This document shows, piece by piece, positions 42,641 through 53,794 of a stretch of DNA of 64,000 nt (position 1 is its first letter; every line of letters starts with the position of its first letter). The position numbers were made by a program, and so were the translations under genes. Source of the DNA: Micromussa lordhowensis (lineage: Eukaryota > Cnidaria > Anthozoa > Scleractinia > Lobophylliidae); contig OZ026606.1 in NCBI GenBank assembly GCA_964020085.1, forward strand, positions 1,021,060 through 1,085,059. The letters run 5' to 3'. The notes beneath the pieces are model-generated. The model was not told the DNA's origin and made no database searches. It saw only the letters and a list, made by a program, of their open reading frames with translations.

Positions 42641-44870
42641 CACTTCCACATATTGAGGGTCTTTTGAATGGACTTGAAAATTGATTCAAAATTGGCTTTG
42701 TTCCGTGACAGTTTATGGTAATCAAAAAAAGTGCCTAATATCTTAATTGATGTTCGTATGTTATGGATAAAGTCGCATTGCGTGAGTTTAAAAGAACCAA
42801 TTGCGAAGATTTCAGTTTTGTCGTTGTTGATCCGGAGGCCAGAGTATTTATAGAAGTCTTCCAGCAATCTACATAATTGTAAATACGAATTTATATCATT
42901 TAAAAAAGGTCATATCATTGGGAAAGAATGTTAATTTAATTTCCTCGTTTTTGACCATAACACCATGAATGTTATCATCTTGTCTGATTTGGGTTGCTAG
43001 TATTTCAATAGCTACGATAAATAATAAAGGCGATGACGGGTAACCTTATCGTACACCACTGCAGTTTTAATGTCGACATTCATTAAAGAGATAGGTCGCC
43101 AATTTTTAATGAATCTTCTATCTTTATCTTTCTTTTCTAACAAAGTAATCATTGCCTGTTTTTGGGAGGTAGAAAGTTGCCCATGTTTGTGAGCGAAATT
43201 TAGGGAATCTTAAATAAAACTCCACAGTTAACCCGTCATTTTCCGGTGTTTTGTTTCTTTGAAACATTTTCAATGCTTGGTAAAGTTCGGATCTAGTGAG
43301 CTTTTTATCCAAAACCTCTTTCTGGTCATTGGATAGTTTCTTAACATTCGTTTTGCCAAAGAATCGAGCAATTGAGTTCTCACCCAAATTATAGGAGTGT
43401 TTATCATAAAGTTTTGAATAGAAATTATGAATCTCAGCCAATAGTTGCTTTGGATCTGTCGTTTCTTTATCATTATCCAAGGACAATTTCCTTACTGAAC
43501 TGTTTTTCTTTTTGCCGTTTTCTAAGTTTTAAGAAATATTTATTACTTTTCTCCCCCTGTTCGTACCAATTAACTCTGGATCTTATATTTATTCCCTGGG
43601 TAATATAATGATAATGGCGATCATACTCTGTTTGAATTACTTCCAAGTCATTAAGATTTTCAGGTGTTGGGTCTTCATCGCATTTTAGTTGACACTCTTT
43701 AAGTCTTTCTTCTAAACTGACCAGCACCGATCTCCGTTCTTTAGCTTTCTTTTTACTATAAACAATCGTTTCATAGGGTATTTTACAAAGTATACTTTAG
43801 GAAATCCCAAAGAACTCTCGGATCCTGTATTTCTCTATTTTCCTCTATCCACTCCTGACTTTTTCGTTAATCTTATTCACATATTCGTCATCTTCCAATA
43901 AACTTGCATTAAATTTCCAGAACGAAGGTTCGTAAGTCGTGTTTTCTATGCCATTGATACGCAGCGTAATGGCAGAGTTGTCAGACCTAATGGCGGGGAT
44001 AATGTCAACCTTCTCTACCTCTTCCTTAATGCTATTAGTTATTAGCCAATAATCTAGGCGATGTTGAATTGCTGGATTTTTCTGTCTCCAAGAGAAGCGT
44101 TTGGCACCTGGATTTCTGATACTCCAAATGTCTATCAAGTCAAACACAGATTTTCTATTTTTTACAGGATTCTTTTGGTTTTGGCTTCCCTCCCGAACCA
44201 TCTAAATCAAGATCCAAAATGACATTGAAATCTCCACCAATTATTATCTGATGGTCTGCGTCAGCTTCCATTTTAGCTAACTCATTATGAATTTCATCAT
44301 AAAAAACGCATTGTTCGTTGACCTTATTCGGAGCATAGAAATTTACAAAAATAAAAGGTTGACCTTGGACAAGGCCCTTCAGAATAACATAACGACCCAA
44401 TTCATCCTGTTTACATACCTTCAATTCACAGTCAAGTCCTTCTTTGACAAGTATTAAGATACCTCTGCTGTGTTCCGAGCCATGGCTAAAAAACAGATCC
44501 CCCCTCCACTGGGACTTCCAAACATTCTCCACCTCGGGTATGCTATATGTTTCTTGTAGAAAAATTATATCATCATTGTCTTTCATACACCAGTGAAAAA
44601 GCGCTTTCCGCTTATCAAATGACCTGATCCCTCGAACATTTAACGACAAAAATCCAAAATTTAAATTAAGTTTTGGGAACATTGTAAATTTCATAGATCA
44701 TTATTAAAAGGCTCCTGATCATAATTAACAGATTGCCAAAACTTTTGGCCAAAAAAGTTAAAAAATAATTTGCATGTTGCTTGTTCAAAATATGGAAAAA
44801 ACATAATCTAATTAATATTGCAAAAAATGCAAAAAACTGTTTTACAACCATAACACCCACAATAACAATA
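42630..44870 (-). mobile_element. Tx1-like LINE, endonuclease to RT, no 3' end
   Basis: Minus-strand fragments in order: AP endonuclease (44694-43850: NFGFLSLNVRGIRSFDKRKA, IIFLQETYS, IIIGGDFNVILD, HRLDYWLIT); linker (43727: INIRSRVNWYEQGEKSNKYF); RT fingers (43486: ELYQALKMFQRNKTPENDGL); and RT to LNMWKWRGLT (about 42630). There are several frameshifts and stops. The 3' end is absent; the sequence passes straight into BEL/Pao gag. Confidence 0.8.
44155..44694 (-). pseudogene. Tx1-like LINE AP endonuclease, N-terminal part
   Basis: The frame keeps the endonuclease motifs LNVRGI (N), LQETYS (E), NFYAPN (Y) and GGDFNVILD (D, N). The frame shifts at about 44200; the domain continues at 44201-43845 with RLDYWLI and SDNSAITL, where the final SDH motif reads SDN. 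Confidence 0.8.
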
Positions 44871-45063
44871 ACACATAAATAAATAACAAATAAAACAGTA
44901 GCCAGTGATGAAAGCTGTTAATTGTGCTGCTAATGAACTGAATCTTGCACATATGATGTTAATTTTAGAATCTAAACATGCAGCTCCATTTTAGCAAATA
45001 TTAACTACTGCATCAAGCTGTATGGAAGATAGGTGCCTGGGATGTCTGGGGCCTCCACTGAGA

Positions 45064-45660
45064 TCAGCCAGCCCCTAGACAGTGAAACGCTTCCATGGCT
45101 GGCAATCCCCACAACCCAGCCATGAGCCCCCACACGCAGTCATCCAGGCACCTGTCACACTGAGATAAACAGTGGAAAAAGGGGAAGGGGAGGGGGGAGT
45201 CCAGTTGAAGATCCTGAGGTGTTAGGTGAATGGCCAGGTCAAAGGGCTTGTTAACTGTGAATTCCCCAGCCCTCAGGAAGCCGAAGAAACCTAGGCAGCA
45301 TGCAGCCCAAAGCATGGCCTGTGAATAGTCCGAAAGTGATAGCACACTGTGAATAACTCTCATCAAGTCACCTGTGATTGGTTGGCGCGGGCTCTTATGA
45401 GAACCTTGATGCTGCTTGATCCCCCGTAGAACTCTCTGCAGTTGGAGGCAGTTAACCAAGAGATCACTGAAACCCATATCTATGTGGAGCGAACGGATGC
45501 CAGAGAGATTAACCTTGATAGACGTGTGATGGAGACGATCAGCTAGGTGAGAGTAGAATCTCATTAAGGCTTGCTCAGAGGCCAGGAGAATGGAGCCGTC
45601 CTGGTTCGTACAGCCATCCTGAAGACAAAATTCAATGAATTGTTTTTGTGCTGAGGAGTA
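45064..45660 (-). pseudogene. DIRS element A tyrosine recombinase, truncated
   Basis: The core-binding part and first catalytic Arg region (FGFLRAGEFTV) are present. At DLQLDSP the frame passes into the element's terminal repeat, so the HxxR and Tyr motifs are lost. The true N-terminus lies at about 50780, on the other side of the Ngaro insertion. Confidence 0.75.
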
Positions 45661-45705
45661 CACTTCTCACACACCGCTGGGAGCCATGCCAAGCCGAACC
45701 ACACA
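45661..45705 (-). repeat. Ngaro split repeat B2
   Basis: The 45 bp block CACTTCTCACACACCGCTGG... differs from B1 at two positions and forms the outer right end of the element. Confidence 0.8.
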
Positions 45706-45820
45706 GCCTGACCTTAATTAACATAACAATATAATTGTCTTACAATGACAAAAAGTGGCTAGAGGATAATTTTCCTCACTTAACACATTCTACAAGTACT
45801 TCACGGGTGGGTGGGCGGGG

Positions 45821-45970
45821 CATGTCAGGCAATGGCGGATGGCAAAACAAAAACTGACACCTTACAAGCCATGTGACCTGAAAACCCCCCGCAAACCTGT
45901 ACCCAGACTACCAGCCGTGTGTGAGAAAAATGTTTTCTGCTTCTTTCATTACTCAGCCAGCGGAAAACCA
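45821..45970 (-). repeat. Ngaro split repeat A2
   Basis: Begins CATGTCAGGCAATGGCGGAT and ends GCCAGCGGAAAACCA, matching A1 with two small insertions (about 6 and 20 bp). Confidence 0.8.
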
Positions 45971-46015
45971 CACTTCTCACACACCACTGGGAGCCATGCC
46001 AAGCTGAACCACACA
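45971..46015 (-). repeat. Ngaro split repeat B1
   Basis: Direct repeat of B2, directly abutting A2, as expected for the B1-A2 junction. Confidence 0.8.
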
Positions 46016-46338
46016 AATGGACAACGCAAAGAGCGCAACATATAGAAAAAATCAACTCATAACATACTTTCTACATGTACCAAAAACTATTTCAATAGCA
46101 AAAGTGGACATATAATGATCGAAATAGAGTTCCTTGAATGTCCAGTAACTAAACACGAGAAAACGGGCTGTAGACATAAACAGCATAGAACCAAGGCAAT
46201 GTCAATGTCCATCCTTAAATAACTTTGAACAAGTAGTAGGTGTCTAAGGATGCATTATATATGTAAATTGTTCTGAGCCTTCTCACGTAGCTAGCTGTTG
46301 GCATAAACAACAGAATGAAAACAATGCCAAAGTCCATT

Positions 46339-47416
46339 TTAAATTGACTTCGTAACAAGTAGGAGCGACTCTAACAATTCCTTTACGTAATTGTTCCAAG
46401 CCTTCTCACTTCTCCAAGCTCCATGTCTCTGGAAGAGTCTGTCTGGCACGCCGAGAGCTGCTGCCGCAGAAGCTCCTCCTGAACGCAGGCTATGGATTCC
46501 AAACTTAGCGGGGTCCAGGCCTTCCTTTTCAAGCTCCTTCTTGATCAGCTCCTTTGCTCGACTGTAAGAGATTGCTTCTTGCCGCAGACAAACTCCTCTC
46601 TTGGTATGCAACACGCATCGAAATAATGGAGAACCTTTGGAGTGTTTTGCAACCCTCAAGAATCTCTCAACGATTTGGACTGGGCAAGGGGGTGTACTGC
46701 AACGGGCTACAAACACCCACGACCCCTGGCGGAACTGATCATTATTCCATTTTTCCAGAAAAATAGCTACATGGGAATCAGCAAAATAAAAACTGTCCAC
46801 CGACAAACGGGGCAAGTCATCCCATCGCAGAAAACCAAAGAAACCCAGGGAAAACGAGGCTGCCAGCTGGAGGTCACCAAGGTTACCCTTCTCAAGGCGA
46901 CTGATCACTTTCCGCACCACAACAGAAGACAATGGCTCCTTACGTTCAGCTGGTCTGGCAAGAATTCCCCTGGCAGCATCAACCACTTGCTTCACTACTG
47001 GATACTCACTAGACTCCTGATAACCACTTTTTCTATGCACCCAACTCGCACCGTACACTGCAGAATTCACTGAAGACACTGACCGGGTCTGTTGAATGAG
47101 AGAGACGACGTACAGCCACAGAATCTGCTGGCAAAAAAGCAGCATCGTGACGACTGGCCCATGACATCCAGGACTTATAAGAACACGGATAAGTCGCAAC
47201 TGTAGTGGCAGTGCAATCACGAACCAGTACAGCTGGAAATGCCTTTGCTAGCTGTCGCAATTCCGGATCGTCAAAACGATCTGCATGAAGTTCAGCTGGA
47301 AAGACAATCTCCTCTACCCTGGGATGCACAGCTGCAACACAATGATAAATGCCATAAGAGCAGGGACAAATCCAGTAAGCACACATACTATAAAACAGGA
47401 GTACATCCACATGCAT
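46339..47416 (-). pseudogene. Ngaro tyrosine recombinase
   Basis: Two overlapping frames. The N-terminal part (about 47250-47033) is a SAM-like core-binding domain (TYPCSYKSWMSWASRHDAAF). The C-terminal part (to 46339) has all catalytic motifs: FFGFLRWDDL (R), GIHSLRSGGA (HxxR), RHGAWRSEKAWNNYV (H/W and Tyr). A single shift near 47040 breaks an otherwise intact recombinase. Confidence 0.85.
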
Positions 47417-47439
47417 GTACCCACACTAAAAACTTGGGT

Positions 47440-47545
47440 CCATAACAGAAGAAGCCATAACAGCTTGGAGCCCGTAACAGGTCTTAGGAGCCAAAACAGC
47501 TGATAAGCCATAACAGCTGGGTAAAAACAAACAGATGCCCATAAC
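47440..47545. repeat. GCCATAACAGCT minisatellite inside the Ngaro element
   Basis: Six to seven imperfect copies of an about 12-18 bp unit (CCATAACAGCT variants) between the RT/RNase H and recombinase ORFs. It is not part of a recognisable domain. Confidence 0.55.
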
Positions 47546-47686
47546 AAGCTTGTAACTCAAACAATAGCCGACACGATGACGTTCATGGCACCAGCCACCA
47601 ATGACCTGATTGGAACACCAAGGTATAAACAGCAGCTGTGTCTTTGTCGCTAGACCAATGTGTAACACAAGGCAGCAAGCAAGTCT

Positions 47687-49836
47687 CTAAGTCCCAACAT
47701 GGGAGCCGCAGAAGCAAAGCTGAAGTGCCAGTAGCCCAAAAGGTGGCGCACATGTAGTGAAGACACAGCTGGCAGCTGATCCTGGAATAAAGATGCCCTC
47801 ATAAGGTTGGATCCTGAGGGAGTTTGTTACAAACTCCCTCCACGTACCACACTTGGTAATGAGGAGGGGCCACCAGGGTGCAGAGTGCCATTCTGGGACT
47901 AAGAGGGTTCCATCCTCCCCTCCATCTGACATGTGCCACAAAACACGGGGTACCAGGTATGGTGGAGGAAAGAGCCAATCGTAATCCCCTGTCCATGAGA
48001 CAGTGAAGGCATCAACAGCTTCACAACCAGGGTTGAGGAATCTGCTACAAAACCTGTCCAACTGCCTGGTCTTTACACTAGCAAACCGGTCGACTGTATG
48101 AGGACCCAAACACTTGTCCAAGTAAGCAAAACAAGAAGGATCGAGCTTATAGTCATTTGAATCTTCAATCCGTGACAACTCTTCAGCAACCCCATTCAAA
48201 TCCCTGCTGATCCATTCCACAGTTGACGAATGTTAAACTCCCTGCACAGCCTATAGATATTAACTGCCTCCTGGTGAAGGTCGGATTTGCGGCTGCCTAT
48301 TGACAGGATGATTTCAGTGTTCTTGTTGTCAGTTCTGTGTAGAACCTCCTTGCCTCTTAGCAGGGGAGCAAAAGACTTCAGAACTAGACCAGTTGCCCGC
48401 AGTTCCCGGAAGGTGGAGCTCTTGCTACTCTCGTCGACTGACCAATTACCTACTGCCACTTTCCCACCAACCTGAACAGCAAATCCGCCCCAACCAGAAT
48501 CACTAGCATCTGAGTAAGTCAACACTTCAGGCTTCGGACTAGGAGACCAAATCGGATAGCCTGTATTTACAAAAATTCTTCTCCCAGAAAACAACCTCAC
48601 CTTGGAAAGGGCTGTCCCATGAAACAGCTTGCAGGATGTCCCGGTATAAGCTTCTAGTCCAAAGGCGTACCACTGGACCCAGCGTCAAACTCATGGAAGC
48701 CAGGAGTCCTGTAAACCGGACGGCCCTGCGTGCAGATACCACAAACTTGTGAGCGGTAACATCCCCCAGCACTTTGTGAAAAGCATCTAACCTTCTTTGA
48801 GGGACTTGAAAAGTTTCAGCTTGTAAATTCAAGACATAACCCAACAGCTCTCCGGATTGGACTGGCATCCAGTGGCTCTTCACATCATTGGCCACAAACC
48901 CGCTTGCCGCACATCCACTCGCACCATGTCTGAAATCCGCTGCGCTTCAGGGAAATCAGAATTCGCTCCTGCGCCATCATCTAGGTAAGTAAATATACAA
49001 ATTCCCTGCCTTCTCGGGTGCTTTGTCAGGGCTTTTTGGATCTTTGTAAACATAAAAGGACCAACTGAAAGGCCGAAAGGCAAAACAGTATACTTAAAAA
49101 ACTTACAGGAACCATCAACCATCCAAGAGCAGCCAAGGCAAGGAAATTTGTATGGTCTGGAAAAATTTCCACATGGTGATATCCACTGGTATAGTCAAAT
49201 TTGAAGAACCAGTCACCTTGTTGGAACAAATCAGCTGCTGTACGTATGTCCTCATTTGAATTTACATGACCGGAGATGTTGATTGATATAGCGTAAATCC
49301 ACAATAAGCCTAAGTTTTCCTGAACTGTTCATGGCTACGCCTAATGGACTGCACACACAAATGTCTGTAGGATTCACCTCCACCAATGCGCCTGACTTCA
49401 GCAATTTAGAAATGTCAGCAGACACAAACTCAGCATTGCATAACGCGCTCCTGTGATTCTGAAAAAACTTTGCCTCAGGTAACTCAACAAACAGCAAGCA
49501 ATAACCTTCCCGAATAACTTTCAGTAACCAATTACTTGCACCAATATTCTGCCAGAAAGCAATGTTCTCTTGCAAGCGATCTTTAACAACAACACAACTA
49601 TGATTAACGTCAACAGATAAATCCTCTCTGATTATATCATAAAAAGAGTCACTCACAGAACCATCACAGCAGAGGTTGATGGCTGTTTGGGACATCAGTA
49701 GTTCACTGGCTTGTTTGTTGATAGTTTCCTGTGGACTGTCTAACAGCTCCAGCCCCATTCTGGACGTTGGCAGCACGGCATTCCCTGGCAAAGAGTCCTG
49801 GCTTGAAGCAACGAAAACAGACAGACCGCCTGTCAC
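47687..49836 (-). pseudogene. Ngaro RT and RNase H
   Basis: RT begins at about 49480 (SALCNAEFVSADISKLLKSG, GKLRLIVDLRYINQHL), continues with FFKFDYTSGYHHVEI, YTVLPFGLSVGPFMFTK and the catalytic FTYLDDG. RNase H follows (LTYSDASDSGWGGFAV, STFRELRATGLVL, HRTDNKNTEIILSIGS), then DRFASVKTRQLDRFCSR and VDAFTVSW, the tail found in DIRS/Ngaro polyproteins. At least four frame breaks are seen. Confidence 0.85.
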
Positions 49837-50549
49837 ATGGTTGACTCTGTTTTTCCGCCGCTAATGGCGTCGCGTAACTCGCATTACTGCGCTCAAGGAT
49901 AACCCTCCTATCCGAAGCGCGTGGAATAACTCCTTTAGCCTTCGGAACCTTGGAGGAAGCCGCTCTTTTCTTTTCCTCCCTCAACTGTTTGCTTTCCTTA
50001 ATGGCCTTATGTACCTTCTTTTCGTCATCCGAGTCGTTAGCAAGCGGATCGGCAGTGTAGCAAGCGACCGTATCCAAGCCATACTTTTCGGCAAGTAAGA
50101 TGTGCTTGTTCCTTTCCACGAGCAAATCCTTACCTACGGTGAGCTTTTTAGTACGGTCCTCGACGTCATCCATCGCCAACGCTTCGTCAATTTTCTCCAA
50201 CACTTCCTTGTTTAGTTGGTATTGCTTCTTGTTACCAGCGAAGCAAAATTCTGGATCTGCTGCACGGGGTTTCTGAGCGCTCTGAGATTTCACCATTTCG
50301 CTCTGCAAGCGCTTCAGCTCAGTAGCATTGGTTTGCTGTTGCTTAAGAAGCTCCTTCACCCAGTCCTGTGGTTCTGAAGAAGCGTGGGGAGTCGAAGAAC
50401 TTCCATGACTACTCGACCTGCCTCAAGAACTGCGATCAGATGTACGATCTTCGCCACTTCGCCCGGAAGATCGATTCGTTGGGCTCTTGTTGTAAGGTTC
50501 AAGCCGTTTAGCAGCTCTAGATCTCGTACGAGGATTATCCTTTGCCATT
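49703..50549 (-). pseudogene. Ngaro gag-like ORF
   Basis: ATG at 50549 (MAKDNPRTRSRAAKR), one in-frame TGA (complement of 50423-50425), a coiled-coil-like KELLKQQQTNATELKRLQSE, a charged middle and a zinc knuckle at the end, CFRCFKPGLFARECRA. The knuckle's histidine is replaced by Leu. The frame overlaps the start of the RT frame by about 130 bp. Confidence 0.75.
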
Positions 50550-50619
50550 AGAAACGAAACAAATTGAGAATGCAGCAAACAAGCGATACGAAATGTCTGA
50601 AAATTGAGAGAACTTAAAC

Positions 50620-50746
50620 CATGTCAGGCAATGGCGGATGGCAAAACAAAAACACCTTACAAGCCTGACCTGTACCCAGACTCCCAGCTGTGTGTGAGAA
50701 AAACGTTTTCCGCTTCTTTCGTTACTCAGCCAGCGGAAAACCACAC
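50620..50746 (-). repeat. Ngaro split repeat A1
   Basis: Outer left end of the element on the minus strand; matches A2 and abuts the broken recombinase frame of DIRS element A. Confidence 0.8.
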
Positions 50747-50799
50747 TCGCCGAGTCGATGGGGCCAGCCCATTGGAGAGGTAGAAAAGGCATTTTTGTG

Positions 50800-51573
50800 T
50801 CACAGAACCTGAAGTTCCTCCAGAAGATCAATAATCGAAGGTTGAAGCAAGGCAGAGGGCATGTTACTTGTGGCAGATTTGAGTGAGATAGATGAAGAGT
50901 GGAACCCCAGATGGAAACCATTGCGAAGACTAGAAATAACATAGGCCACCTTGGCCTGGTCTGGGTGGCCACGCAGCTCCAACTCCAACCTGTCCACTCT
51001 GATGGGCGAAACAATGGCTGGGTGATGGAGCGGGGAGAAGTGATCTTCCAACGGAGAAGGTTGCGAAGGAGGAGAGCTTGGAGAAACCACTGTCTGGTAC
51101 GGCACTTCTGTTGTTGAGGCTTGAATACTGAGTGAGATGGCTGATGTGGGAAGAGGAATTTCTGTGGTGGTGCAAAGGGGGTAGACACCTTGCTCTGACC
51201 TAGAACTGGAACAAGGTACACTAGAAGGCAAAAAGAGCGGATGGGAACCTTGGATGGGTGAGAAGGTGCCTGACGGACTGGAGGCTGGACAACTGAAACA
51301 AAACGATTTGGAAAGTGGATAACTGGGTCCAGGCTGGCTGAGACTTAAGAAAACGAACAAGGAACTGGAACGTGAAGAACTGAAACGCAAACTGTCCAAA
51401 GTATGTACACTATTTACAAGTTGAGGGGCGTCTGATTTAACGCCGTCAACGTTTGCCTCCAAGGGGAGCAGGGTACCGGGAACGCCTAGCAGCCCTGGTT
51501 TGAAAGGGGCAGGATACGCTGCGATGATCTCCTTGGCAATCTTGACAGGCATGGTGGAACCAACAGCGGCCAA
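50800..51573 (-). pseudogene. DIRS element A gag/RT N-terminal frame
   Basis: 257 residues starting MAAVGSTMPVKIAKEII, a Ser/Pro-rich middle, then PIRVDRLELELRGHPDQAKV and SATSNMPSALLQPSIID, a conserved lead-in to DIRS-type RT. The RT itself is deleted: the frame ends 8 residues later and the recombinase start follows within 40 bp. Confidence 0.7.
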
Positions 51574-51589
51574 AGGGCCATAATAAATA

Positions 51590-52330
51590 ATAAACTTTAT
51601 TCCAGTGTCATAAAAACTTTAGCATGGTGTTGCTAATTGGGGACACCATATCATAAATAACAACAACACAAAAAATATGTACTAAAATGTATGGAAGTCA
51701 AACTAATATTTGTATACTATAATAATAAAAGTATGAAAATTATGTATATATATATATATATATACAATGTTAAAATCATATGATTATGATTTAAGAATAA
51801 CATAGAAAACAGCCTGTTGGACATTTCTCGAGCAAAAAACTTTCCAGGTCCATTTTCTTAACCTGTCTTTTGAAACTGTTCAAGTCACATTGTGTCCGGA
51901 CTTTTCCTGGTAACTTGCGCCATAAATAAGGCCCTAGATATCTGATGGAGTGCTTTCCATAAGTTACTGTATTATATCTCGGTGTAACAAAATCTGACGT
52001 ACGTAAATTATAATTAGTTTTCATTGTCTGGAATAATTCAGAAATGTACTTTGGAGACAATCCATTTTTGACGTTGAACATTAAAACCATCAGGTCTTGC
52101 AGTCTTCTATTGCGCAGTGTAGGCAATCTTGCTTTCTTTAACAAATTTTCATATGTTGATACACTGTCCTTAAAGACAGCTCTCAATCCCTTTTCTTGTA
52201 TCCTCTCCAATTTCCGCTGATCAGATGCTCTAAGGAATAGCCAAACAAGTGAACAATAGTTTAGCTTAGGGAGAATTACCGCTTTAAACAGATGTAACTT
52301 TGTCCTTTCAGGAACTAGATTCTTCATCCT
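51590..52330 (-). mobile_element. CR1-like LINE 3' end
   Basis: The frame 52327-51791 encodes the C-terminal part of an RT ORF: FKAVILPKLNYCSLVWLFLR, RIQEKGLRAVF, LPTLRNRRLQDLMVLMFNVK, GPYLWRKLPGKVRTQCDLNS, FKRQVKK. It starts 5'-truncated; the 3' UTR includes a (TA)n run near 51746-51762. It abuts the start of DIRS element A. Confidence 0.75.
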
Positions 52331-52752
52331 TGATCCTGCTGAATGTGTTCACTAGTTTTTCGAAAACTAATTCAAGTTTTTCGAAAACTAATTCAATCTT
52401 GGGCATTACGTTTTTTAACCACCTCAAGTGTCGCGACAACATCATCGGTTTCGCTTCCCAACTCCGACTCCATGTAGTTTGTTGATTTGACTTTCTTCTC
52501 CAGCGAGGAAAGAGAATCTTCTTCAGACGATATTGACTCCCTTTCTCTAAGCCGGTCCGGTTTTCTCTATATGTGTCTGTCTTTTAAACTTTTCCACCTT
52601 CTGTGCCATGTAATTAAGGTCGTATACAAACTTTTATAAACTTTTATAACAGAGCTAGCAAGAACACGTCTACACTCGTGCTATGCTTGACCCAATCTCC
52701 TCCATGTCTAATAAGTTGACAGAGACATGGACCCTTGTTTATAGCATCCTTC
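52331..52752. other. unclassified, small tandem repeat
   Basis: TTTTTCGAAAACTAATTCAA occurs twice in tandem at about 52350-52396. The minus strand may hold a fragment of a LINE ORF1 (Lys/Glu-rich), not confirmed. Confidence 0.4.
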
Positions 52753-52927
52753 TTTGATATTGGACATCCATGTTAGGCCAATTGACACCTGTCAAATAAG
52801 GTATCTGCTGACCAGTATCACGTGACCATATCACATGCTCAAGTTTGGAGCTCATCAAGGTCACATGTTTTTTTGAAGTTGACCACTGACCAAGTGCTGG
52901 TTTTCGATTGGATCGTGAGCTCATGTC
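52753..52927 (+). repeat. dispersed repeat R, copy 1
   Basis: Begins GATATTGGACATCCATGTTA and includes CATGTTTTTTTGAAGTTGAC and TTTCGATTGGATCGTGAGCT. Two more copies lie at 56090-56258 (same strand) and 58795-58913 (inverse). Confidence 0.65.
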
Positions 52928-53790
52928 AGGTTCACTTGTGGTAAACAGGGCCAGGTTGTTCGAAAGCCGGTTAATGCTAACCCAGGATTAAAGAAGTTAC
53001 AAAACATAACATTCTCTTGTATACAAATGTTTTTCACTGCTTTCATTTTGTGTATTTTCATGACCTTGGGATTATTCAACTCAAAACAGAAGGCCAAACA
53101 ACATAAACAGAAAACCTCAGAGCAAACTTACAAAACTCAAATCAAAATTCTTGCTTGTCCTGAGTTAGTTCAATTGGGCTTTGAAGATTCCGGCCCAGGA
53201 GCTGCACTTTTAGGCTTGTCAAAATGTATACATTACACTTCTACAATAGTACACTTCTCTCATTTGAAGTCTATTTGATCAAAATTCTATGAAATAAAAA
53301 CCCTTCCAAGCTTGGAATTCTGTGAGTTGAGCATATTCTTTATCTGATCTGGTGATAACGCATTGTCTTGTCACAAAGCTTCAAATTTGTTTCTTTTTCC
53401 TAGCCTTTAACGTTAGTTTTTTTGTTCTTATTTTTAATACAGTAAACCTTTCTCTATTTTGACAAAGAGTTGCCAGCTTTAATTATAAAAGAGAAACTAC
53501 GAGTTTCAAAAAGAATCCACTGCAAAGAATCTGATGTCTGAATTGTCTGTAATTCAAGTACGCCGACCTCAATCTCCTTTGTTTTTATCTTGTACCTCCA
53601 TGATTTTAGGTTTTTGTTGAGGGTCAAGGGTAAAAGGTTGAGGGACCAGGTAATATTTAAAAATGTTAATAGTACCACAGGCTTCCCAAGCTCAAAATTT
53701 CGACTCTGCATATGCAGTCACACACTTCTGGTGGAGGGTCGTGTTGTCAGCGCCAATCAGAGAGGTCCAAAAAGCTGAACGAGCTGGAAA
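52928..53790. other. no gene recognised
   Basis: AT-rich sequence with only short, unsupported open frames. Confidence 0.4.
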
Positions 53791-53794
53791 ATAA

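Larger units (their letters stand above)
45661..50746 (-). mobile_element. Ngaro-type YR retrotransposon with split direct repeats
   Basis: Read on the minus strand the order is A1 (50746-50620), gag, RT/RNase H, tyrosine recombinase, B1 (46015-45971), A2 (45970-45821), B2 (45705-45661). A1/A2 and B1/B2 are direct repeats of about 127-150 and 45 bp. This A1-B1A2B2 order is the hallmark of Ngaro/PAT-like elements. No target duplication is seen, as expected for recombinase integration. The ORFs carry several stops and shifts. Confidence 0.85.
45005..51573 (-). mobile_element. DIRS-type YR retrotransposon A, split by Ngaro element
   Basis: Two separated parts belong together. At 51573-50747 there is a gag/RT N-terminal frame (VDRLELELRGHPDQAKVAYV, LRNGFHLGFHSSSISLKSAT), then the start of the recombinase (LSNGLAPST). 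At 45660-45200 is its continuation (YSSAQKQFIEFCLQDGCTNQ, LWAACCLGFFGFLRAGEFTV). The Ngaro element lies between, inside the recombinase frame. The RT and RNase H of A are missing, so it was already a deletion derivative. Its end sequence (45005-45200) recurs at 38650. Confidence 0.75.

Noticed and set aside
46642..47073. A 143-codon plus-strand frame
   Set aside because: Antisense shadow of the Ngaro recombinase.
45064..47416. Integrase-like recombinases as evidence of phage or bacterial DNA
   Set aside because: Their context (RT, RNase H, gag, split repeats) shows eukaryotic DIRS/Ngaro retrotransposons.
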